Assembly (NCBI GenBank): GCA_023441965.1
Contig: JAEZNB010000079.1
Coordinates: 1-64,000, forward strand
DNA from: Bacillota bacterium
GTDB taxonomy: Bacteria; Bacillota; Clostridia; Lachnospirales; Lachnospiraceae
Direction: 5' to 3'
Length of the DNA: 64,000 bases
The notes beneath the pieces are model-generated. The model made no database searches. It had not been told where the DNA came from and worked only from the letters and a program-made list of their open reading frames with translations. The translations under genes and the position numbers were made by a program. This document shows positions 45,097 to 54,552 of the stretch, in pieces (within the stretch, counting starts at the first letter, position 1; each line of letters starts with the position of its first letter).

Positions 45097-45771
45097 ATGA
45101 AATTCCAGGATAAGATTCAGATCTTAAGAAAGCAGAGAGGATTATCACAGGAGGAAATGGCAGAAGCAGTGGGACTTTCCAGACAGGCAGTAGCGAAGTG
45201 GGAGGCAGGGCTTACCTATCCTGACATAGATAATCTGATCGCCATAAGCAATTATTTCAAGGTTACGATTGATAGTCTGCTGAAGCAGGACGAGGGCTGC
45301 AATAGCTTCACGGAAAGCACGGGCAGAGTGGAAACGAAGGAGATGGTTGCTTTCCTGTGCCGGGCCAAGAAGCATACCTATGCCGCTCATGGAGCCGAAA
45401 GCAGTCCTTCCAGACCTAATTCCCATGATCTCATCTATACAGAGGGGGATTATACTTATATCGATACCTATCTGGGAGGAGAACGCTTCAGCGGAGAAGA
45501 AGCGGTATGGAAGGCCGGTACTCCGGTATTTGCCATGAATTACAGCGGTCGGACGCTTACAGCTGACTTTAGCGGAGAATTTCTGAAGGAAGCCTTGATG
45601 CGGGTGAAGGAGGATGCTCCTTTCCGGGGACCCTGTGTGTACAGTGCAGGAGATTATGCCTATCACTGTATCGTGAACGGTGATACCGAATGGTTCCAAG
45701 GGTATGAAGAAATCTTTTGCCGGGGGATCAAGGTCTTCGAATGTTACTTCCATGGGGGCATGGTGAGATAG
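45097..45771 (+). CDS. XRE-family regulator with C-terminal DUF5680
   Basis: About 224 residues. N-terminal Cro/CI helix-turn-helix (KIQILRKQRGLSQEEMAEAV, then GLSRQAVAKWEAGLTYPDIDNL) joined to a DUF5680 domain (about 85-224; FLCRAKKHTYAAHGAE, DLIYTEGDYTYIDTYLGGERFSGEEAVW). Start at 45097 rather than 45049 because GGGAG is just upstream and the HTH begins there. The AlkZ-like gene follows in 11 bp. DUF5680 probably senses a ligand; nature unknown. The preceding 224-bp gap (44873-45096) shows no gene. Confidence 0.85.
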   Translation: MKFQDKIQILRKQRGLSQEEMAEAVGLSRQAVAKWEAGLTYPDIDNLIAISNYFKVTIDSLLKQDEGCNSFTESTGRVETKEMVAFLCRAKKHTYAAHGAESSPSRPNSHDLIYTEGDYTYIDTYLGGERFSGEEAVWKAGTPVFAMNYSGRTLTADFSGEFLKEALMRVKEDAPFRGPCVYSAGDYAYHCIVNGDTEWFQGYEEIFCRGIKVFECYFHGGMVR

Positions 45772-45782
45772 GGGACGAGTAG

Positions 45783-46505
45783 ATGGTTACGATTGATGGA
45801 AAATGGACACTGGAAGGTCTGGAGAAAGAGGACCCTTCCCGCATCAAAAGCAGCAGAGAGCTGACGGAGTTGGTGGAGGAGCTAGGTTTCCTGCCCTTGT
45901 TTAAGAATCATATTCCCGGTTTCTCTGTAGAAGAGAGGACTATGGCCGCTTCCTGGTGGTCAGGTAGGACTGAGGAAGACCCCTGGGAATGGAGGGAAGT
46001 GATTGCTTCTGAAGGGAAGATAGCCTATGGGAAGCTGTTCAATAACAGAGCAGGCTTTATTTCCAGGGAATGGTATCCTTATTTTGCGGTTCTACGCAGA
46101 GACGGTTATGACTTTGACAGCAGATATGAGGATGGCCTGGCCAGCAGAAAACAGAAGAATATCATTGATGTGCTGGAAGGGAAGGAAGCAATACCTTCCT
46201 ATGAGCTGAAGAAGGTCGCAGGCTTTCACAGGGATGGAGATAAAGGCTTTGAAGGAGCCATAAGTGCCCTTCAGATGCAGACCTATGTTCTGGTTAGCGG
46301 CTTCCATCGAAGGATCAACAGGAAGCAGGAGGAGTATGGCTGGTCAGTAGCAGACTATACCCTCAGTGAGAAGGTTTTCGGAGCGGACCATGTCCGTTCA
46401 GCCTATGGGATCGGTTCGGCAGAAGCAATGAACCGACTGATACGCAAGCTGAAGAAGCATTTTCCGTCCATTAGCGATAATGAGGCTGAAAAGGTACTCA
46501 GATGA
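45783..46505 (+). CDS. AlkZ-related protein (possible DNA-glycosylase fold)
   Basis: 240 residues, cytoplasmic, with many aromatic and charged residues. Sequence features such as FSVEERTMAASWWSGRTEEDPWEWRE and KIAYGKLFNNRAGFISREWYPYFAVLRRDGYDF resemble a family annotated as AlkZ-related, named for distant similarity to the interstrand-crosslink glycosylase AlkZ/YcaQ. I cannot place the catalytic QxQ motif with confidence; AISALQMQTYVLVS contains QMQ and may be it. Coupled to the XRE-DUF5680 gene and close to uvrBA, a damage- or toxin-related role is plausible but inferred. Confidence 0.6.
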   Translation: MVTIDGKWTLEGLEKEDPSRIKSSRELTELVEELGFLPLFKNHIPGFSVEERTMAASWWSGRTEEDPWEWREVIASEGKIAYGKLFNNRAGFISREWYPYFAVLRRDGYDFDSRYEDGLASRKQKNIIDVLEGKEAIPSYELKKVAGFHRDGDKGFEGAISALQMQTYVLVSGFHRRINRKQEEYGWSVADYTLSEKVFGADHVRSAYGIGSAEAMNRLIRKLKKHFPSISDNEAEKVLR

Positions 46506-46593
46506 GGCCCTTGCTAAAAGGTTGTAGCTTGCGTTTGTAGGCATTGTAATAAAAAAATTCTAAAATAATACATTATTAAGCTAACTATATACA

Positions 46594-46734
46594 TTGAATT
46601 TTTTTGAAATTATGGTAAAATGATACTGTTAAGTTTCTATACTTACATAATTTCATTATTAGAGCTTTTCCCCCTAAATAAAATAACAGCGCCGGATGCC
46701 CCCGTACGCAGCATCTGTGAGCTGTTATTTTATT
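46594..46734 (+). promoter_or_regulatory. Orphan promoter followed by a strong hairpin in a 402-bp gap
   Basis: TTGAAT (46594-46599), 16-bp spacer, TAAAAT (46616-46621) with extended TGG. About 50 bp further, AATAAAATAACAGC (46677-46690) pairs perfectly over 14 bp with GCTGTTATTTTATT (46721-46734), enclosing GGATGC/GCATC. No ORF lies between them. It could be the terminator of the AlkZ-like gene with an unrelated promoter, or a short non-coding transcript of about 105 nt. The rest of the gap up to 46907 shows nothing else. Confidence 0.4.
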
Positions 46735-46907
46735 GGCCGAAATTATGATATGCTCCTGACCCTTTCATTGGAGGCTGCTGAAATAACAGGCATTTACCAG
46801 GGAATACATGGAATATCCCCAGGAAGGGGTTGTCATTCACTTCCTTAAGGACTATAATTAACATAGCAGATAATTAAGGATTAGCATGCAGAAAGGAAGG
46901 GATTTCA

Positions 46908-48080
46908 TTGAAGCAAGAAGTATACGGAGTGAGCAGAGCAGCGATATTTTTACATAGAAATAGGATAAAGCTTCTGACCTTTATTCTCTTTACCTTAGCA
47001 ATCATGGCGCTCCCGAAAGTAGCGGAAGCCAGTACAGTAACACCGGAAGCAAATAAGGTGAATGTAGTGTTGGACTTCCTGGAGGAAGCAGCAGTCATAA
47101 CCGCCGGCAGTAATAACAGTACCAAGTTCTATGTAAGCACAGATAATAAGAACTGGGAAGCCTTAAGCTCGAATGTATTGGATATTTCAACATTTCTGAA
47201 GCCGAAGGAGACAACGCTGTATTTCAAAGGGAATAAGGATACGGCAGTAAGGGATGTGAAGCTTCCCGGTGAGGATGCAAGCCTTAAGGCCGTCTATCAG
47301 GTGGTTGAGGGTATCGGGCGAGTAGCCTTTAGTGGAAACACCCAGCCCGTAGAATTCCGTAAAGGTACGAACGGTCGTTGGCTGCAACTCTCGGCGGCAG
47401 CATCTTATTACCTTACAGCTCCTTATGAGACCTATGGAGCAACCCTTTACTTCAGGACTACAGGTACAGCCAACAGACGTCCCGGTAAGATTGTCACAGT
47501 TAAGATACCCAAGAAACCCTCTGCTCCGTCAGTGAAGGTAGATGGCAGTAAGCTCTACATATCGGGAGTAAAGCCGGGCGAGACCCAGTATAGAATCGGA
47601 GACAGTCTGGAGTGGAGGCTGTTTCCTGCAAATGCAACGATTAAAACAATCGATCTGAAGGAGCTTTTAGGACCGGAGCTTCCGGCTAACACACCTTTAC
47701 CTGCCGGAACGATCGAATTCAGAACGATCCATAATGACAGTAAGAAGAAGGTGGCTTCCGCAATCAAAATCATCGAGCTGGCAGCTCAACCGATAGCACC
47801 GACGAATGTTACCTTAAGTGGCCTGAACCTGATAGCTGCGGATAGCAATAAGAAGAAAAACTATGAATACACCGTGGTAAAGGCCACAGCCACATTGGAT
47901 CTGAAGAAGGCGAAATGGATCACCTTTACCTCTGCGAAACAGGTCTTGCTGAAGGACCTCGTCGTAGGAGATAAGATCTATGTACGGGCAAAGAGCTATA
48001 CGGACTCGGCTACGAAGGTGTTGGTACCTGCCTCCGCATACAAGGAGATTGTAGTGTTACCGGCAACATCGGGAAATTAA
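46908..48080 (+). CDS. Secreted beta-rich protein of unknown function
   Basis: 390 residues. Start is TTG 46908 with GAAAGGAAGG 7 bases upstream. A signal segment (about residues 20-43; ILFTLAIMALPKVAEA) is followed by repeated Ig-like strands (KFYVSTDNKNWEAL, PVEFRKGTNGRWLQLS, QYRIGDSLEWRLFP, YEYTVVKATATLDLKKAKW). Each of these pairs an aromatic with a W and looks like one motif of a tandem beta-sandwich repeat. No catalytic motif or wall anchor. I do not recognise the family; similar proteins occur in Lachnospiraceae as surface or spore-associated proteins. Confidence 0.75.
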   Translation: MKQEVYGVSRAAIFLHRNRIKLLTFILFTLAIMALPKVAEASTVTPEANKVNVVLDFLEEAAVITAGSNNSTKFYVSTDNKNWEALSSNVLDISTFLKPKETTLYFKGNKDTAVRDVKLPGEDASLKAVYQVVEGIGRVAFSGNTQPVEFRKGTNGRWLQLSAAASYYLTAPYETYGATLYFRTTGTANRRPGKIVTVKIPKKPSAPSVKVDGSKLYISGVKPGETQYRIGDSLEWRLFPANATIKTIDLKELLGPELPANTPLPAGTIEFRTIHNDSKKKVASAIKIIELAAQPIAPTNVTLSGLNLIAADSNKKKNYEYTVVKATATLDLKKAKWITFTSAKQVLLKDLVVGDKIYVRAKSYTDSATKVLVPASAYKEIVVLPATSGN

Positions 48081-48115
48081 GAGCAGGGCTGGCGCCCGCT
48101 AAAATGAAAATAATT

Positions 48116-48154
48116 AAGCTTCGCTCAAGAGGTAACTCTTGGCGAAGCTTTTTA
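48116..48154 (+). terminator. Terminator after the secreted protein gene
   Basis: AAGCTTCGCTCAAGAG (48116-48131) pairs with CTCTTGGCGAAGCTT (48136-48150, one bulge), followed by T. Confidence 0.9.
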
Positions 48155-48177
48155 TTTCTCATATTAGCAGGCTTGTA

Positions 48178-48208
48178 GCTTTCGCGATCAGTACCACTCG
48201 ATCGTAGC
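48178..48208 (-). repeat. Displaced guaA-end-like sequence (candidate att relic A)
   Basis: Plus strand CCACTCGATCGTAGC (48194-48208) corresponds to CCACTCTATGGTGGC at the guaA end (49912-49926); the three mismatches all fall at codon third positions. The adjacent 48178-48196 (GCTTTCGCGATCAGTACCA) is repeated almost exactly at 49275-49294. Confidence 0.45.
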
Positions 48209-48629
48209 CAGGTGGCAAAGCCACCGGCCGGTAAGTCTGAAATCACTCCCACTCCCTACTGAGAAAGATATATGTGGTGCTTTTTTAAGTGACTTAATAT
48301 AATTTCATTAAGTTTGTGTGCGTATTATATGCATTTTACCTTTATTACAGTCTCTTTTAATGTCTCCTATGACATCATTCAACTACTTTATTTAAATATT
48401 AGGATAGTTACTAGTATTGTGAAATTAGATCCTGATTTTATCTAATTCATTATTTTGAATACTTTATTTAACCTGATTGACTATATTCATCAAGTAGGCT
48501 TGAAAAAATTTTTGGAACGGTGTCATAATTCTAGTTTTTCTCATTTCTTAAGTCTAGTGAAAAGACAAGAGCATGACACTCTTACATTTATCATACACTT
48601 GTTTCTTTGGTGTATTATTGCAGCTAATG

Positions 48630-48872
48630 TTATACTCTGGAAAACCTTCTGTTATATGCATCTGGCGTAATGCTAATTCTGCAACTATTTGAAATTTTCT
48701 GGCTTATTAACATACCATTCGACATACCCACATTTTGGCGTATTTCGGTTACTGTTTTTCTGTTTTGTAAATCCGTGTAAGGCTCTTTATAAGCAACGAA
48801 TTTACCGTCACCACCAAATATTGCGATACTCTTTGTTAAAATAGTATCACATTTAACACATTTTTTATTCAC
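48630..48872 (-). CDS. Small CxxC protein in the AT-rich island
   Basis: About 80 residues. Start taken as GTG 48872 with AGGAAAGGGG upstream on the minus strand. The N-terminus MNKKCVKCDTILTKS has a CxxC pair that could bind zinc or iron, and the middle (DGKFVAYKEPYTDLQNRKTVTEIRQ) looks like ordered protein. The C-terminal 25 residues are low in recognisable structure and may be read-through of a truncated gene. No family recognised. Confidence 0.4.
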   Translation of the reverse strand: MNKKCVKCDTILTKSIAIFGGDGKFVAYKEPYTDLQNRKTVTEIRQNVGMSNGMLISQKISNSCRISITPDAYNRRFSRV

Positions 48873-49274
48873 AATAATTCCCCTTTCCTGCAAAATTTAA
48901 ACACTGTCGAGTACCTATCTTAGAGAATGGTAACTCAAAAAAGTTTAGTATACATGATGACATGGCATGGCTTGACATAAACAAAATGCTGTTCCTATTT
49001 TTTGTGACGGCGTTTTAATTTTATCTATGGTTTACATCCTTTAGAGCTTGGTGAACCGCATGGTGGAAAGTATAAGATTGGTAAATTCCTAGATTATATG
49101 GTCTAACCTACTATCAGAAATTATACGACATTTACTAATAAATTACAATATTAATAACACTTATAGAATATAGGATACAGAATAAGTACGCAAAAGAAAC
49201 TTTTTCCGTTCTATTTTTCCTGTATTAGGTATATCATTTAACTTCTCTGTTCGAGACGTAAGAAATCATCTACG

Positions 49275-49294
49275 GCTTTCTGCGCTCAGTACCA
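49275..49294 (-). repeat. Second att-like sequence (candidate relic B)
   Basis: GCTTTCTGCGCTCAGTACCA matches the sequence at 48178-48196 with one insertion and one mismatch. In the minus frame it also reads WY-stop, like relic A. It splits the island into two segments, one ending at the MobC-like gene and guaA. Confidence 0.4.
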
Positions 49295-49351
49295 AAACGA
49301 TGGCTGAGGTATCATTAATGTAAAATTAAAGAATACTAAAAAAATAAATAA

Positions 49352-49717
49352 TTATTTGTGTGAATCACCTTCCCCCAGATACTTGGAACTATCAAGCAAA
49401 TCTATGATCGCTCTAAGTGTCAGTTCGTATACCGTTTTTAAATTAGACATTTCAACAGGGGTTGGAAGTGTGTCAGCAGTATCACGGGTAAATGCGGTAT
49501 GCATAGAATAAAGCTGTAGGTATAATTTGCGAATGACTTCAATTAATGTATAGATGGTATCTCTCTTACCTACAACACAGATGCGGTTATAAATACAAGA
49601 ACGAACAAAGTAATCTCTCTTCATCATACCGCTGGCAAGAATACGTGCTTCGATAGCTTTTCTTTCATATTCAAATACTCTGAAACTAATGGTTGGATTT
49701 TTGTGTTTATTGCTCAT
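49352..49717 (-). CDS. MobC-like plasmid mobilisation protein, orphan
   Basis: 121 residues. The N-terminal ISFRVFEYERKAIEARILASGMMKRDYFVRSCIYNRI has the ribbon-helix-helix pattern of MobC/relaxosome accessory proteins that precede relaxase genes on conjugative and mobilisable elements of Clostridia. Here the downstream relaxase is absent, so the gene is a leftover of an element. AAGAGGA precedes the ATG on the minus strand. The exact family is inferred from pattern and context. Confidence 0.6.
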   Translation of the reverse strand: MSNKHKNPTISFRVFEYERKAIEARILASGMMKRDYFVRSCIYNRICVVGKRDTIYTLIEVIRKLYLQLYSMHTAFTRDTADTLPTPVEMSNLKTVYELTLRAIIDLLDSSKYLGEGDSHK

Positions 49718-49801
49718 GGTAGAGTCCTCTTGACTTTCTGCACTTGTGAGTGCTGTGTTTGTGTAATGAGAGCTCTTTTGGTAATCTGACAGGCATATCT
49801 A

Positions 49802-49825
49802 GCAACTATCAGTGAGGATAGTTGC
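49802..49825. other. Short hairpin between guaA and the MobC-like gene
   Basis: GCAACTATC and GATAGTTGC form a 9-bp stem with a six-base loop. No T-run. It could be a recombination arm site or a terminator remnant. Confidence 0.35.
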
Positions 49826-49855
49826 GATTAGTAGCAAAGTAGTAGCAGAAACAAA

Positions 49856-49898
49856 AGAAAAGTCCGGGAATACCCTATTTATAAGGATTCCCAGACTC
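49856..49898 (-). terminator. Terminator of guaA
   Basis: On the minus strand AGTCTGGGAATCC pairs with GGTATTCCCGGACT (two internal mismatches), followed by TTTTCTTTTG. Confidence 0.75.
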
Positions 49899-49905
49899 GT
49901 CGTTA

Positions 49906-51441
49906 TTATTCCCACTCTATGGTGGCCGGTGGCTTGCCGGTGATGTCGTAGCAGATGCGGTTGACATGCTTTACTTCATTTACGATTCTATTTGATATCT
50001 TGCCCAGTATATCCCAAGGAATCTCGGCGAACTCGGCTGTCATGAAATCGGTCGTGGTTACGGCTCTTAAGGCTATGGTGTAATCATAGGTTCTCTCATC
50101 GCCCATGACACCTACGGAACGAAGGTTTGTCAGGACGGCGAAATATTGTCCGAGCTTACGGTCCAAGCCTGCCTTGGCAATTTCTTCCCGGTAGATATAG
50201 TCTGCTTCCTGCAGGATCTTTATCTTCTCCGGTGATACATCCCCGATGATTCGGATGGCTAAGCCGGGACCGGGGAAGGGCTGACGATAGACAAGCTTCT
50301 CTGGTATTCCGAGCTCTAAGCCGGCCTTTCTTACTTCATCCTTAAAGAGGTTGCGTAAGGGTTCGATGATTTCCTTGAAATCCACGTAATCCGGTAAGCC
50401 GCCGACATTATGATGGCTCTTGATCACGGCTGATTTGCCCAGACCGCTTTCAATAACGTCAGGATAAATGGTTCCCTGTACCAGGTAGTCCACCTTCCCG
50501 ATCTTCTTCGCTTCTTCCTCAAATACGCGGATAAATTCCTCACCGATGATCTTTCTCTTCTGCTCCGGTTCGGAGACATCGGCAAGTCTTTGATAGAAGC
50601 GTTCCTGTGCGTTCACACGGATAAAGTTCACATCGAACTGCTTGGTGAAGACCTCTTCTACCTCATCTCCCTCATTCTTACGTAATAGTCCGTGATCGAC
50701 AAAGATACAGGTGAGCTGTCTGCCGACTGCCTTACTGATCATGACAGCAGCCACGGAGGAATCTACGCCACCGGAGAGAGCACATAATACCTTCTTATCA
50801 CCTATTTTATTTTTCAGGGTAGCTATCATCTCTTCCGTATAGGAGGACATGATCCAGTCACCCTTGCAGCCGCAGATCTGATAAAGGAAGTTATGAAGCA
50901 TCTTGCTTCCTTCGGGTGTATGCACCACTTCGGGGTGGAACTGGACACCATAAAGCTTTCTTGCCGGGTCCTCTATGGCAGCAATGGGACAGGACTCTGA
51001 GAAGGCCACAGTATCAAAGCCTGAAGCGGGCTTCTCAATATAGTCGGTGTGACTCATCCAGCAGATGGTCTTTGAAGATACCTCATGGAAAAGCTTTGAG
51101 GAATGGCTGACCTCAAGTTCTGTTCTGCCGTATTCACGGACAGGAGCTTTGGAAACCTTACCGCCAAGGAGATAGGTCATCAGCTGGCAACCATAGCAGA
51201 TACCCAGGATCGGTATTCCCAGAGAGAAGATTTCCTGATCGTAGGTAGGAGCCTCCTCTTCATATACGCTGGCTGGGCCTCCCGTAAAAATGATACCCTT
51301 GGGTGCAATTTCTTTGATCCGTTCGAGACTGGTGTAATAGGGCAGTACCTCACAATAAACATTACATTCCCTGACACGTCTGGCAATCAGCTGATTATAC
51401 TGTCCGCCAAAGTCGAGTACAATAACTATTTCCTTATCCAA
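49906..51441 (-). CDS. guaA: GMP synthase (glutamine-hydrolysing)
   Basis: 511 residues. Converts XMP to GMP. N-terminal class I glutamine amidotransferase with the catalytic Cys in GICYGCQ and the His/Glu pair in [10 protein letters not shown]. The ATP pyrophosphatase domain has the P-loop LSGGVDSSV. The C-terminal dimerisation domain ends [14 protein letters not shown] precedes the ATG. No purine riboswitch was found in the leader. The 3' end is a known island integration site and the adjacent DNA looks foreign. Confidence 0.98.
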   Translation of the reverse strand: MDKEIVIVLDFGGQYNQLIARRVRECNVYCEVLPYYTSLERIKEIAPKGIIFTGGPASVYEEEAPTYDQEIFSLGIPILGICYGCQLMTYLLGGKVSKAPVREYGRTELEVSHSSKLFHEVSSKTICWMSHTDYIEKPASGFDTVAFSESCPIAAIEDPARKLYGVQFHPEVVHTPEGSKMLHNFLYQICGCKGDWIMSSYTEEMIATLKNKIGDKKVLCALSGGVDSSVAAVMISKAVGRQLTCIFVDHGLLRKNEGDEVEEVFTKQFDVNFIRVNAQERFYQRLADVSEPEQKRKIIGEEFIRVFEEEAKKIGKVDYLVQGTIYPDVIESGLGKSAVIKSHHNVGGLPDYVDFKEIIEPLRNLFKDEVRKAGLELGIPEKLVYRQPFPGPGLAIRIIGDVSPEKIKILQEADYIYREEIAKAGLDRKLGQYFAVLTNLRSVGVMGDERTYDYTIALRAVTTTDFMTAEFAEIPWDILGKISNRIVNEVKHVNRICYDITGKPPATIEWE

Positions 51442-51509
51442 TTTGAAACCTCCTGATATGAGTGATAGATGTGATAAGCTTCCGAAGTCCGGCTGAAAAT
51501 GTATGATTT

Positions 51510-51538
51510 ATCATACAACATTTCATTTTAATTGACAA
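51510..51538 (-). promoter_or_regulatory. Predicted promoter of guaA
   Basis: On the minus strand TTGTCA (51538-51533), 17-bp spacer, TATGAT (51515-51510), about 70 bp before the start. Confidence 0.6.
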
Positions 51539-51697
51539 GCCCTCGAATCGCGCATATTTATTCCCTAGTAATGTATTTTGATTTATTTTCTGAAAAATTT
51601 TCTATTTACAATTTTACAATATCATGGTATTATTAACTAAAGAGTTACAATATATGGTATTTAACGACTGGGAACGTAGTATTTCGGAGGGGACTTT

Positions 51698-52192
51698 ATG
51701 GGGGAAGGTATTACTCGGGAGTTATTTGACTGCATTCCGGAGATAGAATTTAATATCGGATATCGTTATTTCCTGGGGAACATGGAGAACTATCTACAGG
51801 CGTTATTGTCTATGTTAAAAAGCATCAAGGCTAAGCTGCCGTTGCTGGAAGCCATGTACCGTACCGGAGAATATACCGGCTTAAGGACGGTTGCCCAGAC
51901 CCTACAGCGGATGATGAATAAGGTCGGTGCTGTTGACATGGCAGAGCGGTCCTATCAGCTGGAGGTTTCCCTTCTGAATGATCTGCAGAGGGAATTCAAC
52001 GAGCAACTGGATCATTATATCAGATGCTTATATCGATTTTCAGACCGTCTGGAGAGTCTCTTCCAGGGGCTGGACCTAAGGGACATCAAAAGAGGAAACG
52101 AGGAGCAGCCCTCTTTCCTTAAATATGATTTTACCAAGACAATGGAAAGTATTAAACGAACAACGGACCTACTGGAGCGCAGAATAATATAA
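51698..52192 (+). CDS. Hpt-like helical protein lacking the phospho-acceptor histidine
   Basis: 164 residues, all-helical and soluble. Residues about 15-95 follow the histidine phosphotransfer (Hpt) pattern: FNIGYRYFLGNMENYLQALLSML, then TVAQTLQRMMNKVGAVDMAERSYQLE in the place where Hpt domains have AHxLKGxxxxxGA. The His is replaced by Gln (AQTLQR), so phosphotransfer is not expected. It could be a pseudo-Hpt that binds a receiver domain without relaying phosphate. GGAGGGGA precedes the ATG. No two-component partner lies next to it. The domain call rests on my reading of the pattern. Confidence 0.6.
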   Translation: MGEGITRELFDCIPEIEFNIGYRYFLGNMENYLQALLSMLKSIKAKLPLLEAMYRTGEYTGLRTVAQTLQRMMNKVGAVDMAERSYQLEVSLLNDLQREFNEQLDHYIRCLYRFSDRLESLFQGLDLRDIKRGNEEQPSFLKYDFTKTMESIKRTTDLLERRII

Positions 52193-52214
52193 ATTGGCTT
52201 TTTATTACCCCAAA

Positions 52215-52253
52215 CAAGCCCTATCTGACAACTGACAATTGAGATAGGGCTTG
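52215..52253. terminator. Bidirectional terminator between the Hpt-like gene and parC
   Basis: A perfect 12-bp stem CAAGCCCTATCT (52215-52226) / AGATAGGGCTTG (52242-52253), between convergent genes. Confidence 0.8.
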
Positions 52254-52270
52254 ATTCTTTATGTTCTTTA

Positions 52271-54517
52271 TTATAATTGTGCCTTCTGGCCCTTATCACC
52301 GCGTTTCCGGTTGCGGACCTTCTTGGCGCTTAGGACCTTATCATGATATACAAAGGTATCTGTATTGGGACTTAAGGCAGTGGAGAAGCAGACACTGTCG
52401 TTCTTGTCCAGGGTTATGGCCTTTACTCCGCGGCTGGTCTTCTTCAGCTCTGAAACCTCAGATAAGGAGAAGCCAAGGGAGAGACCCTTCTCTGTGAGGA
52501 TAATAACCTTCAGGTTTCCGGATAGAACATCATGGGCCGACAGGAGGGTGATTCCCACTACCTCGTCCCCATCCTCCAGCTTCGTGGCATTGATGACGGA
52601 GCGGTTGGTTTCAAACTCGGCTCCGGATACCTGTTTGATAAAGCCTTTCTTGGTGGTAAAGAGAAGCTGGGCCTCGAAGAGCTCTTCAAAGGAGGTATAT
52701 AGAATGACATTCTCCTTGTCCAGCTTGCATAGGGTATGGATCAGAGCGCCCTTATCCTTCAGCTTACATCTCGGAATGCTCTCCGCCTTTACCTGATACA
52801 TATTGCCCTCTGCGGTAAAGCAGCAAAGCTTGTCCGTATTCTTCATCTGAATGATATGGACGAATTCCTTCAGATTTTCCTCGGAGGCCCTGGAATAACT
52901 GGTTATATCCACGGATTTCGTATAGCCGAAGCGGTCGATCAGGACATAGATATCCTCAATCTTTACTTCCTCCACATAATCCGTACTTACGGCATTCATC
53001 AGCTTCGTTCTGCGCTCTCTATGGAAGAGCTTCTTGTATTCTCTAAGACGTCCCTTGATTATCTTATATAATTCCCTGGTATCGCCGAGAATCTTCTTGT
53101 ACTCATCAATCGAAGAAATCAGGTCGGTATTCTCCTCATGGAGCTTCAGGATCTCAAGTCCGATTAACTTGCTAAGCTGCATGGAGAGGATGGCATCAGC
53201 CTGCCGCTCGGTGAAGTTAAAGGTGGCGGCTTCCTTCTTCGATTGCTCGGATTTGAAGCGGATATCATCGGTTATGCCGTCCGTCAGACAGGCTTTGGCC
53301 TGCTTGACCGAGGAGCTTCCTCTTAAAATCTCGATAATCAGATCGATTACATCGGTAGCCTTGATCAGACCACCGACAATCTCCAACCTCTTGAGGGCCT
53401 TGTCCAGGAGGAAGTTATATTCCTTCGTATACAGCTCCACCTGAAAATCAACGAACTCCTGAATCATGGACTTCAGATTGAACACAATCGGCTGCTGGCT
53501 CTTGACTGCCAGGAGATTCACCGTATAGGTATCCTCCATGACTGTCTTTTTATAGAGGCCGTTCAGCAGATTTTCCAGGTCACGGTCCTTCTTGACCTCA
53601 ATGACGATACGGATTCCTTCCTTTGAGGATTCATCGCGGATATCATAGATCTCATCAAATACCTTGTCCTTCATCAGGGAAGCAAGGCTTTCCACCAGCT
53701 TGGTCTTATTACCTGCGACGGTATAGGGGATCTCCGTGATGACGATATTCTTCCTGCCGTTATCTCCGTTTTCGATTACCACATTGGAGCGCAGCTTTAT
53801 CTTACCCTCACCGGTCTCATAGATCATCACCATGTCGTCCTGGTTGATGATGGTGCCTCCGGTCGGAAAATCCGGTGCCGGAATATATTCCATTAGTCTT
53901 CTGACGGTAATAAAGGGATTGTCCATATAAGCGATGACACCATCTATGACCTCATCCGGATTATGGGGAGGAATGTTGGTTGCCATACCTACAGCGATAC
54001 CGGTGGTACCGTTAATCAGCAGATTCGGAATCATGGCGGGGAGAACGGTCGGCTCCTTCTCGCTGTCATCGAAGTTCGGTACGAATTCTACCAATCCTTT
54101 CTCCAGGTGGTCCAGCAAGGCCATGGAGCCCGGTGATAACCTCGCCTCTGTATAACGCATGGCTGCCGCTCCGTCTCCGTCAATGGAGCCGAAATTTCCG
54201 TGGCCGTCTACCAAGGGGACCATGAGGGAATAGTCCTCGGACATATGCACCAGGGCTTCATAGATGGAGCTGTCACCATGAGGGTGGTATTTACCCATGG
54301 TATCACCGACGATACGGGCGCTCTTTCTATGGGGCTTTGTGGGGTCCAGTCCCAGCTCCACCATGGAGTAGAGGATTCTCCTCTGTACCGGCTTCAGACC
54401 ATCCCGGACATCAGGAAGTGCTCTTGACAGGATGACGCTCATCGCATAATCCCGGAAGCTGTTCTTCATTTCTTCGGAAAAATCCAGTTGGATCAATTGC
54501 TCTGTATTGTTTTTCAC
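52271..54517 (-). CDS. parC: Type IIA topoisomerase subunit A (topoisomerase IV ParC-like)
   Basis: 748 residues. Breakage-reunion subunit. The N-terminal domain has [19 protein letters not shown] and the quinolone-resistance region [20 protein letters not shown], and the catalytic Tyr is in MRYTEARL. The C-terminal beta-pinwheel has no clear GyrA-box (QRRGGKG); the nearest segment is [13 protein letters not shown]. That favours a decatenating topoisomerase IV over gyrase. It follows parE by 35 bp. A second gyrase pair is an alternative, since Clostridia keep gyrAB near dnaA, outside this window. Confidence 0.8.
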   Translation of the reverse strand: MKNNTEQLIQLDFSEEMKNSFRDYAMSVILSRALPDVRDGLKPVQRRILYSMVELGLDPTKPHRKSARIVGDTMGKYHPHGDSSIYEALVHMSEDYSLMVPLVDGHGNFGSIDGDGAAAMRYTEARLSPGSMALLDHLEKGLVEFVPNFDDSEKEPTVLPAMIPNLLINGTTGIAVGMATNIPPHNPDEVIDGVIAYMDNPFITVRRLMEYIPAPDFPTGGTIINQDDMVMIYETGEGKIKLRSNVVIENGDNGRKNIVITEIPYTVAGNKTKLVESLASLMKDKVFDEIYDIRDESSKEGIRIVIEVKKDRDLENLLNGLYKKTVMEDTYTVNLLAVKSQQPIVFNLKSMIQEFVDFQVELYTKEYNFLLDKALKRLEIVGGLIKATDVIDLIIEILRGSSSVKQAKACLTDGITDDIRFKSEQSKKEAATFNFTERQADAILSMQLSKLIGLEILKLHEENTDLISSIDEYKKILGDTRELYKIIKGRLREYKKLFHRERRTKLMNAVSTDYVEEVKIEDIYVLIDRFGYTKSVDITSYSRASEENLKEFVHIIQMKNTDKLCCFTAEGNMYQVKAESIPRCKLKDKGALIHTLCKLDKENVILYTSFEELFEAQLLFTTKKGFIKQVSGAEFETNRSVINATKLEDGDEVVGITLLSAHDVLSGNLKVIILTEKGLSLGFSLSEVSELKKTSRGVKAITLDKNDSVCFSTALSPNTDTFVYHDKVLSAKKVRNRKRGDKGQKAQL

Positions 54518-54552
54518 GCTAAACTACCATACCTTCCCTTAGAATTCCTTCT

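Larger units (their letters stand above)
48178..49905. mobile_element. AT-rich relic island(s) behind the 3' end of guaA
   Basis: This 1.7-kb stretch is visibly richer in A+T than its surroundings and contains only small genes, one MobC-like. It lies at the 3' end of guaA, a known integration site for genomic islands. At its far end (48188-48208, minus frame) the sequence encodes ATIEWY-stop, matching the GuaA C-terminus ATIEWE-stop with only synonymous differences over ATI. A second similar sequence lies at 49275-49294. No integrase, relaxase or replication gene remains. An ORF at 48455-48670 (+) has no ribosome site and is not called. Confidence 0.45.

Noticed and set aside
48455..48670. 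71-codon ORF in the AT-rich island
   Set aside because: No ribosome site, no recognisable family, and it overlaps a better-supported small gene on the other strand. It could be a transposase fragment, but nothing shows this.
51442..51600. Purine riboswitch upstream of guaA
   Set aside because: The leader is short and lacks the conserved loop sequences; only a promoter and ribosome site are visible.
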